Positions 23,760-32,305 of a stretch of DNA of 42,907 bases are shown here, in pieces. The first letter of the stretch is position 1. Every line of letters begins with the position of its first letter. The notes below the pieces were generated by a model. The model worked only from the letters and a program-made list of their open reading frames with translations. It did no database searches and was not told where the DNA came from. Source of the stretch: Dehalococcoidia bacterium (GTDB taxonomy: Bacteria > Chloroflexota > Dehalococcoidia > Lucifugimonadales > Lucifugimonadaceae); assembly GCA_014239735.1 (NCBI GenBank), contig JAAZYI010000036.1, positions 1 to 42,907 of the forward strand, given 5' to 3'. The position numbers and the translations under genes are program-made.

Positions 23760-26015
23760 TTATTTTATTGACTCATAATATTCATCATAGAAACTTTCAC
23801 CATTGTCATATTTTCCCCACTTATCTTCTTTTATGATCAGTTCTTTTGAGTCATGCCATAATTTATCTTTCCATTCAAAGTAAAGCTTTTTAAATTCTTC
23901 TATATCATTTTTAATTATTGCCTCTCTAATTTTTAAATCTAATGTTGGTTGTATATCTGGAGACAGTATGTTTAATTTATCATTTATTTCTTCAAGCCTT
24001 TCAATATATTTTGGGTTATATTTTGATAGCTCGTAATAAAATAATCCAAATTGGTGTAAAGATTCATAATGATTAGGGTGAAAAATTAATGATTTTTCGT
24101 ATTCTTGATCAACAATTTTAGAAACATTGTCTAAATCGACTATAAATTCTGTGAATTTATTGTTGATAATTGCTATCATTTCTGTTCTTGGCTCAGAAGA
24201 TAAGGCAGGAAAAATATTTACATTTTTTTGGTATTCTTCAATAGTAAAGTTTCCATCAACCATTCTACTTGAAGACAGATAAATCATTGTTGAGTAATAA
24301 AAAGTTGTCGTTAATATTAAGATAGAAATTACGAATAAAATAAATGTATTTTTAATTAAGCTATTATTTACCCTTATCTTTTTTTCACTAAATCCTTCGT
24401 CTGACCTAATAATAAATGCGATTAAAAAGCTCATAACTAATTGATTTGAAAATGAACTATATTGCAATAAGGAATTAAAGAAATAGCATATTAATAGAAA
24501 TGATATAAGAATCCAGAAGATTTGATTATTTTTATTTTTTATATTTTTAATGCTTATTGTAAAAATATATGAATAAAAAATAATTCCTAATGCCAATCCA
24601 ATAAGACCAATTTCACTGAGAAGTTTTAATATAGAATTATGCGGATCATCTAATAATACCTTAGATTTTATGTAATCATCAAAAGTAAGAATATTTAAAT
24701 AATCAGTTTTAAAATTTTGAGGCCCAGTTCCAGTTACTGGATTATTTAACCATGAGTTCATGGATGCTTTTATTGCCATATTTCTATCGCCAAAGTGCAT
24801 GCCATGTGTTATTGAATAATTTAAGTTTCCAGGAATTTTGTTTAATAATTTTGAAAGTTGTACGCACTCTATAAATACACCCTCAATACCCATAACCCAT
24901 TTCTGAAAAAGAAAATCTTTAGAGCATCTATCGCCAATATAATTATTATTTAAGATGGCTTCTTCTAAATCTAAATTATTATAATCATCATAATTTAAAC
25001 CTCTAATGACTAGCCATCTTTCTCCCCCACCACCTACATAATCAACTACAGGAGCATTTGGGTCATGAAACAAAGTAGATGTTATTTTTAAATTATAATC
25101 TATAATATTTGGGATTCTTTCAGTAACAATTTCCTGTTTTAAATCATAAGCATCATTTTTAATTTTTTGACTAATTAATAGAACGCTTGGTGAGAATAGA
25201 ATAATCAAAACAATAACTAAAGACATTGCCTTAACATAAAAATTTTTTGATTTGAATGAAATGGATATAAATAAAATAAATGAAGCTACTACAATAGATA
25301 AAATCGTGCTTCTAGAAAAATTAATTAAAATGCATGCGGATGAAAAAATTACATTAAGATAAAAAATCACGTTTGTTTTATAGGTTAGATTAATTCTTAA
25401 ACTTTTATCTCTTTCATAATTTAAACTTAATATTGCCAAAGACAGGATCAAATTTAGCATTAAGTACCAAGAAAGATACACTGGATTACCTAAAGTTGAG
25501 CTTATACCTTTAAAGGGTTGGTCTAAGGTTTTTAACCAAAATGGAAGGTTGAGAAAATTTGAAGAAAATAAATTTAAACCTTCCAAAATGCCAAGTAAAG
25601 AAACAATAAGCCCAACAAATGAAATTACTTTAAAGATCAGGACCCATTCTTTAAAAGTCCTAAAAATTGAGAATAGTATCAGGGAAAAGATAAAAAAATG
25701 AATTGTTTGCATTACTCCCGACATCCTATTCATGCCGCCCCAAAAACTGTTTATAATGTCATATCCAAAAGCTGAAGAAAATATTTGAAATAATATGAAC
25801 ACGCCAAAAATTAAGAAACCAATATTTTTATCAGGTAAATAATTCTTATTTCTTAATATTTGAGTTAAAAAAATAGGAATAAGAATCCATAATATTGATC
25901 TGAACCAAAGAGCTTTTCCTATTACAAATGGTTGATATGTTTCACTAACAATTAAAGGGCTGGCTGCTAATAGAAAAACTAAAAAATATATTGCCCTTCT
26001 TAAGAAAATATCCAT
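23760..26015 (-). CDS. O-antigen ligase/polymerase-like (Wzy_C) membrane protein
   Basis: 751 aa with about 12 membrane helices. The large extracytoplasmic loop carries the Wzy_C/WaaL signature GTGPQNFKTDYL...DDPHNSILKLLSEIGLIGL; the conserved His and Arg/Lys in this loop are needed for glycan transfer. A soluble C-terminal ~170 residues is helical and repeat-like (TPR-type), including EKSLIFHPNHYESLHQFGLF. It probably transfers or polymerises glycan repeat units on the outer face of the membrane. In Chloroflexota a true O-antigen is doubtful, so glycoprotein or capsule assembly is equally likely. Part of its 5' end is duplicated just upstream. Confidence 0.85.
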   Translation of the reverse strand: MDIFLRRAIYFLVFLLAASPLIVSETYQPFVIGKALWFRSILWILIPIFLTQILRNKNYLPDKNIGFLIFGVFILFQIFSSAFGYDIINSFWGGMNRMSGVMQTIHFFIFSLILFSIFRTFKEWVLIFKVISFVGLIVSLLGILEGLNLFSSNFLNLPFWLKTLDQPFKGISSTLGNPVYLSWYLMLNLILSLAILSLNYERDKSLRINLTYKTNVIFYLNVIFSSACILINFSRSTILSIVVASFILFISISFKSKNFYVKAMSLVIVLIILFSPSVLLISQKIKNDAYDLKQEIVTERIPNIIDYNLKITSTLFHDPNAPVVDYVGGGGERWLVIRGLNYDDYNNLDLEEAILNNNYIGDRCSKDFLFQKWVMGIEGVFIECVQLSKLLNKIPGNLNYSITHGMHFGDRNMAIKASMNSWLNNPVTGTGPQNFKTDYLNILTFDDYIKSKVLLDDPHNSILKLLSEIGLIGLALGIIFYSYIFTISIKNIKNKNNQIFWILISFLLICYFFNSLLQYSSFSNQLVMSFLIAFIIRSDEGFSEKKIRVNNSLIKNTFILFVISILILTTTFYYSTMIYLSSSRMVDGNFTIEEYQKNVNIFPALSSEPRTEMIAIINNKFTEFIVDLDNVSKIVDQEYEKSLIFHPNHYESLHQFGLFYYELSKYNPKYIERLEEINDKLNILSPDIQPTLDLKIREAIIKNDIEEFKKLYFEWKDKLWHDSKELIIKEDKWGKYDNGESFYDEYYESIK

Positions 26016-26084
26016 TTTTATATATTAATCCATATATTAATTTCTATAAAATTAAAAACTAAAAAATATATTGCCCTTCATAAG
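25974..26084. repeat. 31-bp direct repeat, 80-bp period
   Basis: 25974-26004, inside the 5' end of the Wzy-like gene, recurs at 26054-26084 with one mismatch (T26000/A26080). The copies share AACTAAAAAATATATTGCCC. The intervening bases also hold a short CATATATTAAT tandem. This looks like replication slippage or a partial gene-start duplication, with no second start codon preserved. Confidence 0.75.
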
Positions 26085-26933
26085 TTAACTTTTTTTATTA
26101 CTCATTTTGGGGCTAAGATGCCACCATTCTTGAACATAAGACCTCCCCTCTGATAACAAAAGAGACCTATTATTATCATTAAAATTCTTTAGTTCATTAA
26201 ATATGTGTAATGATTTAGGAGCTTGAATTACTTTATTGATAGTAAACAGCTTGGATGCTCTCTTTTCTAAGTCTAACTCATCTTCTTTGCTCCCTCTATG
26301 AATCTCTATGATTATGTTAGAAGGGTATAATTCCTCCAGTAATTTATTAGAAAATAATTTAAATTCTCCTCCTTCGATATCACAAAGAATTAAAGAATGA
26401 TTTATGTTGCTAGATAATCTTAAGACAGCACTATCAGTAGCAACCCCTTGAATTGATATCATGTCTTCAACACTATTTAATTTGGCATTATTGAAAATTG
26501 ACTCCCTCCCTTTCTTTGAAGCTTCAAATACTATGCATTCTTTAAATAAGTTGTTTACCAGAGAGCCAATTGCGTAGAAACCATCTGCCCCTCCAATATC
26601 TACGAAAGTCTTGTATTCTTCCTTTTCTTGAATTTCAACAATTAAGTCTTGAATTTCTTTCTCATACAAACCTAATATCTTTACTCCATGATCTCCAATG
26701 CCCCAATATTGCTTTTTGCTTAATAGCATATTTCTGAATGGGCCTTGCTGAACTTTGTAGTTAAAAATTCTTGATATTTTTTTACTTAATTCTCTTCTCT
26801 TTTTTTCAACTACTTTATCTATCCTAAGTTCTATAAAGCCAAATGTTAATTTAGATATAAATTCTAATATTACCCAAGATATTTTTTTTTCGATAAATTT
26901 CTTATAAATAAGTTTAATGTAATTAGTTATCAT
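26085..26933 (-). CDS. FkbM-like SAM-dependent methyltransferase
   Basis: 282 aa. SAM motif I is FVDIGGADGFYAIG near residue 110; the acidic strand-2 region is ECIVFEASKKGRESI. The segment ILCDIEGGEFKLF (D-I-E-G-x-E) is the FkbM-type motif. About 90 residues of basic/hydrophobic N-terminal sequence precede the core. FkbM-type enzymes often methylate sugars in polysaccharide or secondary-metabolite pathways, which fits its place next to the polymerase-like gene. It overlaps the small membrane-protein gene upstream by 11 bases. Confidence 0.8.
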   Translation of the reverse strand: MITNYIKLIYKKFIEKKISWVILEFISKLTFGFIELRIDKVVEKKRRELSKKISRIFNYKVQQGPFRNMLLSKKQYWGIGDHGVKILGLYEKEIQDLIVEIQEKEEYKTFVDIGGADGFYAIGSLVNNLFKECIVFEASKKGRESIFNNAKLNSVEDMISIQGVATDSAVLRLSSNINHSLILCDIEGGEFKLFSNKLLEELYPSNIIIEIHRGSKEDELDLEKRASKLFTINKVIQAPKSLHIFNELKNFNDNNRSLLLSEGRSYVQEWWHLSPKMSNKKS

Positions 26934-27132
26934 TTTTATCTTCTGGTTCTGGCTTGTTTTGCTTTTTATATTTCATTATCGAGATGCCTATAATTATTAA
27001 TGATACTGCTATGAAAATATCTCCAAGTCCTAATGAAGATATGCCTTTATAATTAATCCAAACTAAACTTAATATAAGGTATAAAAATCCTAGAATTTTT
27101 CTGTAATAAAATCTAATTTTATTTCCTTCCAA
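26923..27132 (-). CDS. Small two-helix membrane protein
   Basis: 69 aa. Two hydrophobic segments (ILGFLYLILSLVWINY; DIFIAVSLIIIGISIM) are followed by a charged tail (KYKKQNKPEPEDKNDN). It starts four bases after the glutaredoxin stop and overlaps the methyltransferase, so the three form one operon. No family is recognised. Confidence 0.65.
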   Translation of the reverse strand: MEGNKIRFYYRKILGFLYLILSLVWINYKGISSLGLGDIFIAVSLIIIGISIMKYKKQNKPEPEDKNDN

Positions 27133-27136
27133 TAGT

Positions 27137-27397
27137 TCAGATTAATAATTTTTTTAAATCTCCATTTTTATGTAGAGAGTATATTTCATCATATCCGCCT
27201 ATATTTAAATTATTGATAAAGATTTGAGGAACTGTCCTCTTTCCTCCTGAAAGATTTGTCATATTATCTCTCTCTTTTTCATTTTTTATCACTAATTCTT
27301 CATAATCTACATTATAAAGATTGAGCAGGGTTTTAGCTTTTTTGCAGTATCCACAATTTTCAGTGGTATATATTTTTATATTTTTTTTGAGAACCAT
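27137..27397 (-). CDS. Glutaredoxin
   Basis: 86 aa, standard small glutaredoxin length. The dithiol active site CGYC lies at residues 15-18 (YTTENCGYCKKAK). TVPQIFI holds the cis-Pro that contacts glutathione, and GGYDEIYSLH is the conserved C-terminal GG-D element. It reduces disulfides and glutathionylated proteins in the cytoplasm. It is divergent from an OsmC-type peroxiredoxin gene 65 bases away, so the two may answer the same oxidative signal. Confidence 0.92.
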   Translation of the reverse strand: MVLKKNIKIYTTENCGYCKKAKTLLNLYNVDYEELVIKNEKERDNMTNLSGGKRTVPQIFINNLNIGGYDEIYSLHKNGDLKKLLI

Positions 27398-27462
27398 AAG
27401 TTATTTGATATGCATGATGATTATCTTATACTAGTGTAAGTAACTTATTAAAGGAGGACAGC

Positions 27463-27870
27463 TTGGATAATCAATTTGAAATAGAATACTTGAATGGTTT
27501 AAGAACCGAAGCTACTCATATTGCTACAGGGACTAAATTGATTACGGATGCCCCTCTAGATAATAAAGGGCAAGGAAGGTCTTTCGCTCCCACTGACTTA
27601 TTGGCAGTATCTGTAGGTACATGCATGATAACAACTATGGGAATAGCTGCAGATCAGATCGGGGTAGAATTAGGTAAAGTAACCTGCTCTGTTAAGAAAG
27701 AGATGAATGCAAAACCTAGGAGATTGGCTAAATTGACCATTATAATTAATTTTCATGATGAGATACCTGATTCCAATAAAAGAAGCTTGGAACTTTCAGC
27801 TTTAAATTGCCCAGCACATAAAAGTTTGTCAGCAGATGTAGAGCAAGTAACAGAATTTAATTATTTGTAA
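27463..27870 (+). CDS. OsmC/Ohr family protein
   Basis: 135 aa from a TTG start, chosen because a strong AGGAGG site (27453-27458) sits four bases before it. Redox cysteines are Cys54 (VGTCMITTMG) and Cys116 (LNCPAHKSL), the spacing used by OsmC/YhfA thiol peroxidases. It likely reduces organic hydroperoxides. Some OsmC members have other roles, so the exact substrate is open. Its stop codon directly abuts the end of the frameshifted gene on the other strand. Confidence 0.9.
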   Translation: MDNQFEIEYLNGLRTEATHIATGTKLITDAPLDNKGQGRSFAPTDLLAVSVGTCMITTMGIAADQIGVELGKVTCSVKKEMNAKPRRLAKLTIIINFHDEIPDSNKRSLELSALNCPAHKSLSADVEQVTEFNYL

Positions 27871-28075
27871 TTAGAATATTCTAAATAGCCAATAGATAAT
27901 TAATAAAGTAACTATGAAAGCAGCAAGAACACCTATTTGATATTTCGACTTATTATCTAGCTCCAATTCATATTTTTTTTGGATCAATTTCTTCATTAAT
28001 TCTAATTTTTATATCTTCTATATCTTTTTCAATAGAATTAGATTTGTTTATGCCTTTTTGATCTTTGTTATCCAT
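27871..28075 (-). pseudogene. Small coiled-coil/TM protein gene with one-base frameshift
   Basis: The reading frame from ATG 28075 encodes a charged helix (MDNKDQKGINKSN..., IEKDIEDIKIRINEEIDPKK) and meets TGA just after a run of eight A (27973-27980 on the plus strand). Removing one A restores a frame that continues KYELELDNKSK, then a membrane helix (GVLAAFIVTLLIIYWLF) to a TAA abutting the osmC stop. The full product would be 67 aa. This is either a sequencing or assembly indel in the homopolymer, a true pseudogene, or a gene rescued by slippage. Confidence 0.65.
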
Positions 28076-28076
28076 G

Positions 28077-28104
28077 ACATAATTATATTTAAATATAATT
28101 ATGT
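28077..28104. promoter_or_regulatory. 28-bp perfect palindrome between divergent genes
   Basis: 28077-28104 is its own reverse complement over all 28 bases, centred between 28090 and 28091 (TATATTTAAATATA at the core). It lies 1 base before the start of the small minus-strand gene and 7 bases before the GNAT ATG. It contains a TATAAT (28094-28099) that can serve as the -10 for the GNAT gene. It may be an operator for a dimeric regulator or a bidirectional promoter. Confidence 0.6.
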
Positions 28105-28111
28105 TTATAAA

Positions 28112-28570
28112 ATGGATATTATTTTTTCTGAAGTTAAAAATGAAATTGACCTAAATAAATCTTTTGGGCTGAGAAAGGAAATTTTTGTTGTTGAGCAAGG
28201 AGTTCCAGTTGAAGAAGAAATAGACGAATTCGATGATTTAAAGAGAATCGGCAAGGATTCTTTTCACTTTAATGTTTATAAAGATAAAGGTTGTATTTCA
28301 ACAGCAAGAATAATAATTGATAAGAACCCAAATGATAATTGTGCCAAAATCCAAAGAGTATGCGTATCAAAAGATTGCAGAGGTGCAGGGGTAGGATTAT
28401 TTATGATGTCACATCTACACAAATACTTAATCAATAAAAGTATTAGAAAAGTCACACTCTCTTCACAAATTCATGTAATAGAATTTTATAAAAAACTAGG
28501 ATATATAGAAACTGGAAACGAATATTTGGATGCAGGCATAATTCATAAAAAGATGTATATTAATCTTTAA
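28112..28570 (+). CDS. GNAT acetyltransferase, ElaA/YjcF-like
   Basis: 152 aa from ATG 28112. An in-frame ATG at 28058 would run through the palindrome and divergent promoter and is rejected. The N-terminus has the ElaA/YjcF-type signature RKEIFVVEQGVPVEEEID. Motif A is IQRVCVSKDCRGAGVGLFMM, with the acetyl-CoA loop CRGAGVG, and the C-terminal FYKKLGY is motif B. Substrate unknown. Confidence 0.87.
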   Translation: MDIIFSEVKNEIDLNKSFGLRKEIFVVEQGVPVEEEIDEFDDLKRIGKDSFHFNVYKDKGCISTARIIIDKNPNDNCAKIQRVCVSKDCRGAGVGLFMMSHLHKYLINKSIRKVTLSSQIHVIEFYKKLGYIETGNEYLDAGIIHKKMYINL

Positions 28571-28683
28571 TTTTTTCTAATAGATTGCCAGGTAGACATT
28601 GCTATCCCTGCTATTATCCCTGCAGGAAAGACAACTAGGATTAAAAGTAAAAATATAAATATCTGTCTTATAAATTTTTTCAT
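28567..28683 (-). CDS. 38-aa single-pass membrane peptide
   Basis: Starts at ATG 28683 (MKKFIRQIFIFLLLILVVFP) and ends with a polar tail (STWQSIRKN). A TATAAT on the minus strand (28693-28698) is 9 bases before the ATG, giving a very short leader. A longer frame to 28824 would extend into the ung gene and is unlikely. Its stop overlaps the end of the GNAT gene. No known family. Confidence 0.5.
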   Translation of the reverse strand: MKKFIRQIFIFLLLILVVFPAGIIAGIAMSTWQSIRKN

Positions 28684-28705
28684 ATAAATTAGATTATAAA
28701 AATTG

Positions 28706-29392
28706 TTAACCCCAATTGATAGGGGGTATTTTATTTTTATGAAAAAAATGATTAGCTTTAGAGAAAGGTTTACTTCCGAAGAAACCTCTATGAGCAGATA
28801 ATGGAGAAGGGTGAGCTGATTCAATTATTAGATGATTAGAGGAATCAATAAGATTAATTTTAGATCTAGCATGCGAACCCCACAAGAAGAATACCAACTT
28901 AGATTTATTCCTGCTTAATGTAGATATTATTTTATCTGTAAATATGCTCCACCCTAAACTTTCGTGCGACAAAGGGTCTCCTTCCTCAACAGTTAAAGTT
29001 GTGTTTAATAAAAGCACACCCTGTTTTGCCCATTTTGTTAAGTTGCCATCTGTTTTTTTTAGGTTTATTTTAAGATCTTGCTCTATTTCTTTAAATATAT
29101 TTAACAAAGATGGCGGCGGTTTTATTCCGTCTGGAACAGAAAAACTTAATCCATGGGCTTGGAATTTTTTATGATATGGATCTTGCCCAATAATTACTAG
29201 TTTAGTACTTTCAAATGACGTTAGATTTAAAGAATCAAAAATAAATTCATTTGGAGGAAATATAATTTTTCCTTCAGATTTTCTTTTGATGAGCTCTCTT
29301 TTAATATTGTTCATATATTCTTTGCTAAATTCGCATTCAATATGATTTAACCAGCTCCTATGAATTTTTATAAGTTGATTAGAATTTTTCAT
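28706..29392 (-). CDS. ung: Uracil-DNA glycosylase, family 1
   Basis: 228 aa, standard length. The water-activating motif GQDPYH has catalytic Asp71. The DNA-intercalation loop HPSPLSAHRG has His194. LLLNTTLTVE is the uracil-recognition strand with Asn. The enzyme cuts uracil out of DNA to start base-excision repair. Its ATG overlaps the stop of the pseudouridine synthase gene (ATGA). It is the last large gene of the long minus-strand run and lies downstream of tmk. Confidence 0.97.
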   Translation of the reverse strand: MKNSNQLIKIHRSWLNHIECEFSKEYMNNIKRELIKRKSEGKIIFPPNEFIFDSLNLTSFESTKLVIIGQDPYHKKFQAHGLSFSVPDGIKPPPSLLNIFKEIEQDLKINLKKTDGNLTKWAKQGVLLLNTTLTVEEGDPLSHESLGWSIFTDKIISTLSRNKSKLVFFLWGSHARSKINLIDSSNHLIIESAHPSPLSAHRGFFGSKPFSKANHFFHKNKIPPINWG

Positions 29393-30099
29393 TTAAGGGA
29401 TTTAATTGATGGTATAATTTGTTCAGATATTTTTACTTCTTTTATTTCTCCTGCTTTCATATTGCTCAAGAAATATTGTCCGTACTGAATTCGTTTTAGA
29501 TTAATTACTTTCCAATCAAAATGACTAGCAATATTTCTAATTTCTCTATTTTTACCTTCTTGCAGGGATAATTCTAGGGTAAATTTATTACGTATTTTTT
29601 TTAGAGTTTTAGATTTTATTGACCCATAGTTTGTGCCCTTAATGAAAATTCCTGACTCAAGAGATTTAATTTGTTTTGTCATAAGAGTTCCTGAGAAGTC
29701 TACATGATATTTACGCATTATTTTGTTTATCGGTAATTCGTAATATCTTGATAATTCTCCATTATTTGTTAACAGTAATAGTCCGTTGCTATTTAAATCA
29801 AGTCTTCCTATGGAGATCAAATTTGAAAGTTTATTTGGTAATAGATCGTATATAGTCTTACGCCCCCCTGGATCATCTGTTGTACACAAATAACCATTAG
29901 GTTTATTAAATAACCATAATTTAGGAGGCTGCATTGTAATTAAAGTACTTTCTACTATAACTTCATCCGTGATCATTATGTTTTTTGAGAAATCGCGACA
30001 TACTTCACTATTAACTATTACAAAACCATTTTCAATTAATTTATCCGCTTTTCTTCTTGAAGTGTAACCCGATGTAGAAATAAATTTTGAGAGTCTCAT
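29389..30099 (-). CDS. RsuA/RluB-family rRNA pseudouridine synthase
   Basis: 236 aa. The N-terminal S4 RNA-binding domain is MRLSKFISTSGYTSRRKADK. The catalytic motif GRLDLNSNGLLLLTNNGEL contains the essential Asp. LQEGKNREIRNIASHF is the family's C-terminal signature. It isomerises a uridine in rRNA, most likely in 23S (RluB-like) by length and domain order; RsuA (16S) is an alternative. It sits between tmk and ung with five-base and four-base-overlap junctions. Confidence 0.93.
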   Translation of the reverse strand: MRLSKFISTSGYTSRRKADKLIENGFVIVNSEVCRDFSKNIMITDEVIVESTLITMQPPKLWLFNKPNGYLCTTDDPGGRKTIYDLLPNKLSNLISIGRLDLNSNGLLLLTNNGELSRYYELPINKIMRKYHVDFSGTLMTKQIKSLESGIFIKGTNYGSIKSKTLKKIRNKFTLELSLQEGKNREIRNIASHFDWKVINLKRIQYGQYFLSNMKAGEIKEVKISEQIIPSIKSLK

Positions 30100-30104
30100 T
30101 ATTA

Positions 30105-30737
30105 TTAAAGATTAAGTTTTTTTGAAACTTTTTCAATTATTAATTTTGAAATTTCATTTTGGTCTACGGAAGCATCAATTATATTAACCCTATCATTGTT
30201 ATTTTTAGCAATTTCTAAAAATCCTTTTCTAATTTTTTGGTGGAAAATATTTTCTTCATTTTCAAATTTAAGTATTTGGTCTTTACTATTAATATCTTTT
30301 CTTTCGCCTGCTCTTTTATTTGCTTCTTCAACATTAAGATCTAATAAGAAAGTAATATCTGGATATAGATTCGAAGTACTTAATTTACTTAATTCGTTAA
30401 CTATAGATTTATCAATATCCCTTCCGTATCCTTGATATGCCAAAGTTGAATCAAGATATCTGTCAGTTATGACAACAAAATTGTTTTCTAATTTTTTTCT
30501 TATTACTTTATTTACTAAATCAGATCTGGCAGATTCAAAAAGAAGTAATTCGGTAATTGGTGATAATTCTGAATCAGTAATTAATATTTCTCTTATTTTT
30601 TCAGCTACAATTGTTCCGCCAGGCTCTCTCACCAAAATCGATTTTATTCCTTCTTTCGATAAGTGCTCATTTAAAAGATTAGCTTGAGTAGTTTTCCCTA
30701 CTCCATCAAAACCTTCAATTGATACAAAAAGAGACAT
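30105..30737 (-). CDS. tmk: Thymidylate kinase
   Basis: 210 aa. The P-loop GFDGVGKTTQ is at residues 9-18. The DR-Y motif is DRYLDSTLAYQGYGR, where the conserved Arg binds dTMP. The lid segment contains RAGERKD. It phosphorylates dTMP to dTDP. It starts two bases after the R3H ATPase stop, so the pair is tightly coupled. Co-expression with ung links dTTP supply and uracil removal. Confidence 0.97.
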   Translation of the reverse strand: MSLFVSIEGFDGVGKTTQANLLNEHLSKEGIKSILVREPGGTIVAEKIREILITDSELSPITELLLFESARSDLVNKVIRKKLENNFVVITDRYLDSTLAYQGYGRDIDKSIVNELSKLSTSNLYPDITFLLDLNVEEANKRAGERKDINSKDQILKFENEENIFHQKIRKGFLEIAKNNNDRVNIIDASVDQNEISKLIIEKVSKKLNL

Positions 30738-30739
30738 AT

Positions 30740-32275
30740 CTACAAAACCTTTTCTAATACAACTCTTCTATTAGACCCTTCTCCAATACTAATAGAACTT
30801 ATTCCTTCTTTTGTTGCTGCTTTGTGTTGAAGTCTTCTGATAAATGAATTTTGTGTGTTCAATTCTATCCTATGTTCGCCATCAAATATTTGCTTTATTC
30901 CATAGTGCACTTCTTCAAGAGCAATGTTAACTGATGAATTATTTTCAAACGCTGAAGAAGATTTGATTTTTTGAACTCCACCAGAGTATTTTTCTAAGAA
31001 TTTCTTTAATTGGTCTTTTGTATTTTTTCTCAATACATGTACCGAAATTCCTAAATTTTGTGCGTTTTTTAAGGCCTTTGGTTTTCTAGCATAATGAGAT
31101 TTAGTTGTTAAGAATATTTTTGCATTAGATTCATTATCTATCACTTTTATCGAAGCCCCACTATCTTTTATGAGAGCTTCTAAAGATCCTTTTGATATTC
31201 CAAATGGATATAATTTAATCATTGAATTATTGTTTTCTCCATTTGTGTAATTTTGAGATTTTTTTACTTTTAATTCCCCTTTTTCTATCCACCTTATTTC
31301 TCCATTTATTTTCTTTCCTCTTAGTATTTCATCAACTCTTTTGCCTACATCTTTGTGAACCGAAACAGTATTTCTGTCTACAATTTCTACAACTATAGGG
31401 AATGTCGGGTCATGTTTTCTTTCTAAGATAGTTTTTTGGGTTTTCCTTCGTTTGGCTTCTATGTCTCCTAAAGTTACAGTTTGTGTGCCTCCAACTAAAT
31501 CAGATAAAGTAGGATTTGTGAGTACATTTTCTAAATTATTTGCGTGTGCTGTAGCAATGAGTTGCACTCCTCTTTCAGCAATTGTTCTTGCGGCCAGAGA
31601 TTCTGATTCAGTGCTCATTTCATCAATGATTATTACTTCAGGCATATGATTTTCTACAGCTTCAATCATAATTTGGTGCTGTAGTGCTGTTGAAGGCACT
31701 TGCATTCTCCTTGATTTGCCTATTGCTGAATGAGGCACATCCCCATCTCCGGCTATTTCATTCGATGTATCTACTATAACAACTCTTTTGTTGGCAGTTT
31801 CTGATAGTACTCTTGCCACTTCCCTAAGCATTGTCGTTTTCCCTACTCCAGGTTTTCCAAGCAAAAGAACGCTTTCTCCGCTCATCACCAAATCTTGAAT
31901 ATTTTGAATAGTGCCTTCTATTGCTCTTCCAACTCTACAAGTTATACCTACAGGCGTTCCTTTTCTATTTCTAATTACTGATATCCTGTGAAGAGTTCTC
32001 TCAATTCCAGCTCTATTATCATCCCCAAATTCACTAATTCTTGAAATTAATGACTGAAGATCAACATGGTTAACCTCGCCTTCACCAATAGTTTCTTGAG
32101 AATTTGGAAACCTGACTTCCGGAGGCTTTCCTAGATCCAAAATAATTTCAACAAGATGCTCTTTGTCTCTATGAGTATTTATATAATCTTGTACTCTAAT
32201 AGGTAGTATAGATATTAATTCATCTAAATCATTTTCAGAATCAAATTCAATGTTATTAATCGAGTGCTGTACCAT
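30740..32275 (-). CDS. R3H-domain AAA ATPase (SpoIIIAA-like)
   Basis: 511 aa. A ~130-residue N-terminal region includes [16 protein letters not shown]. The ATPase core follows: Walker [10 protein letters not shown] (140-148), [18 protein letters not shown], and Walker [15 protein letters not shown] linker carries a positively charged SpoIIIAA/ssDNA-type region. The last ~50 residues hold an R3H nucleic-acid-binding motif (RRLQH within [16 protein letters not shown]). The architecture is known from Chloroflexota and cyanobacteria. Role unproven, probably nucleic-acid remodelling. It sits between pdxT and tmk. Confidence 0.9.
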   Translation of the reverse strand: MVQHSINNIEFDSENDLDELISILPIRVQDYINTHRDKEHLVEIILDLGKPPEVRFPNSQETIGEGEVNHVDLQSLISRISEFGDDNRAGIERTLHRISVIRNRKGTPVGITCRVGRAIEGTIQNIQDLVMSGESVLLLGKPGVGKTTMLREVARVLSETANKRVVIVDTSNEIAGDGDVPHSAIGKSRRMQVPSTALQHQIMIEAVENHMPEVIIIDEMSTESESLAARTIAERGVQLIATAHANNLENVLTNPTLSDLVGGTQTVTLGDIEAKRRKTQKTILERKHDPTFPIVVEIVDRNTVSVHKDVGKRVDEILRGKKINGEIRWIEKGELKVKKSQNYTNGENNNSMIKLYPFGISKGSLEALIKDSGASIKVIDNESNAKIFLTTKSHYARKPKALKNAQNLGISVHVLRKNTKDQLKKFLEKYSGGVQKIKSSSAFENNSSVNIALEEVHYGIKQIFDGEHRIELNTQNSFIRRLQHKAATKEGISSISIGEGSNRRVVLEKVL

Positions 32276-32305
32276 ATTATTTATGTTTTATGTTCCATAT
32301 TTGTA

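Noticed and set aside
28567-28824. 85-codon version of the small membrane peptide
   Set aside because: The first 47 codons run antiparallel-free into the 3' end of ung in another frame and lack a start signal; the ATG at 28683 with a nearby TATAAT is preferred.
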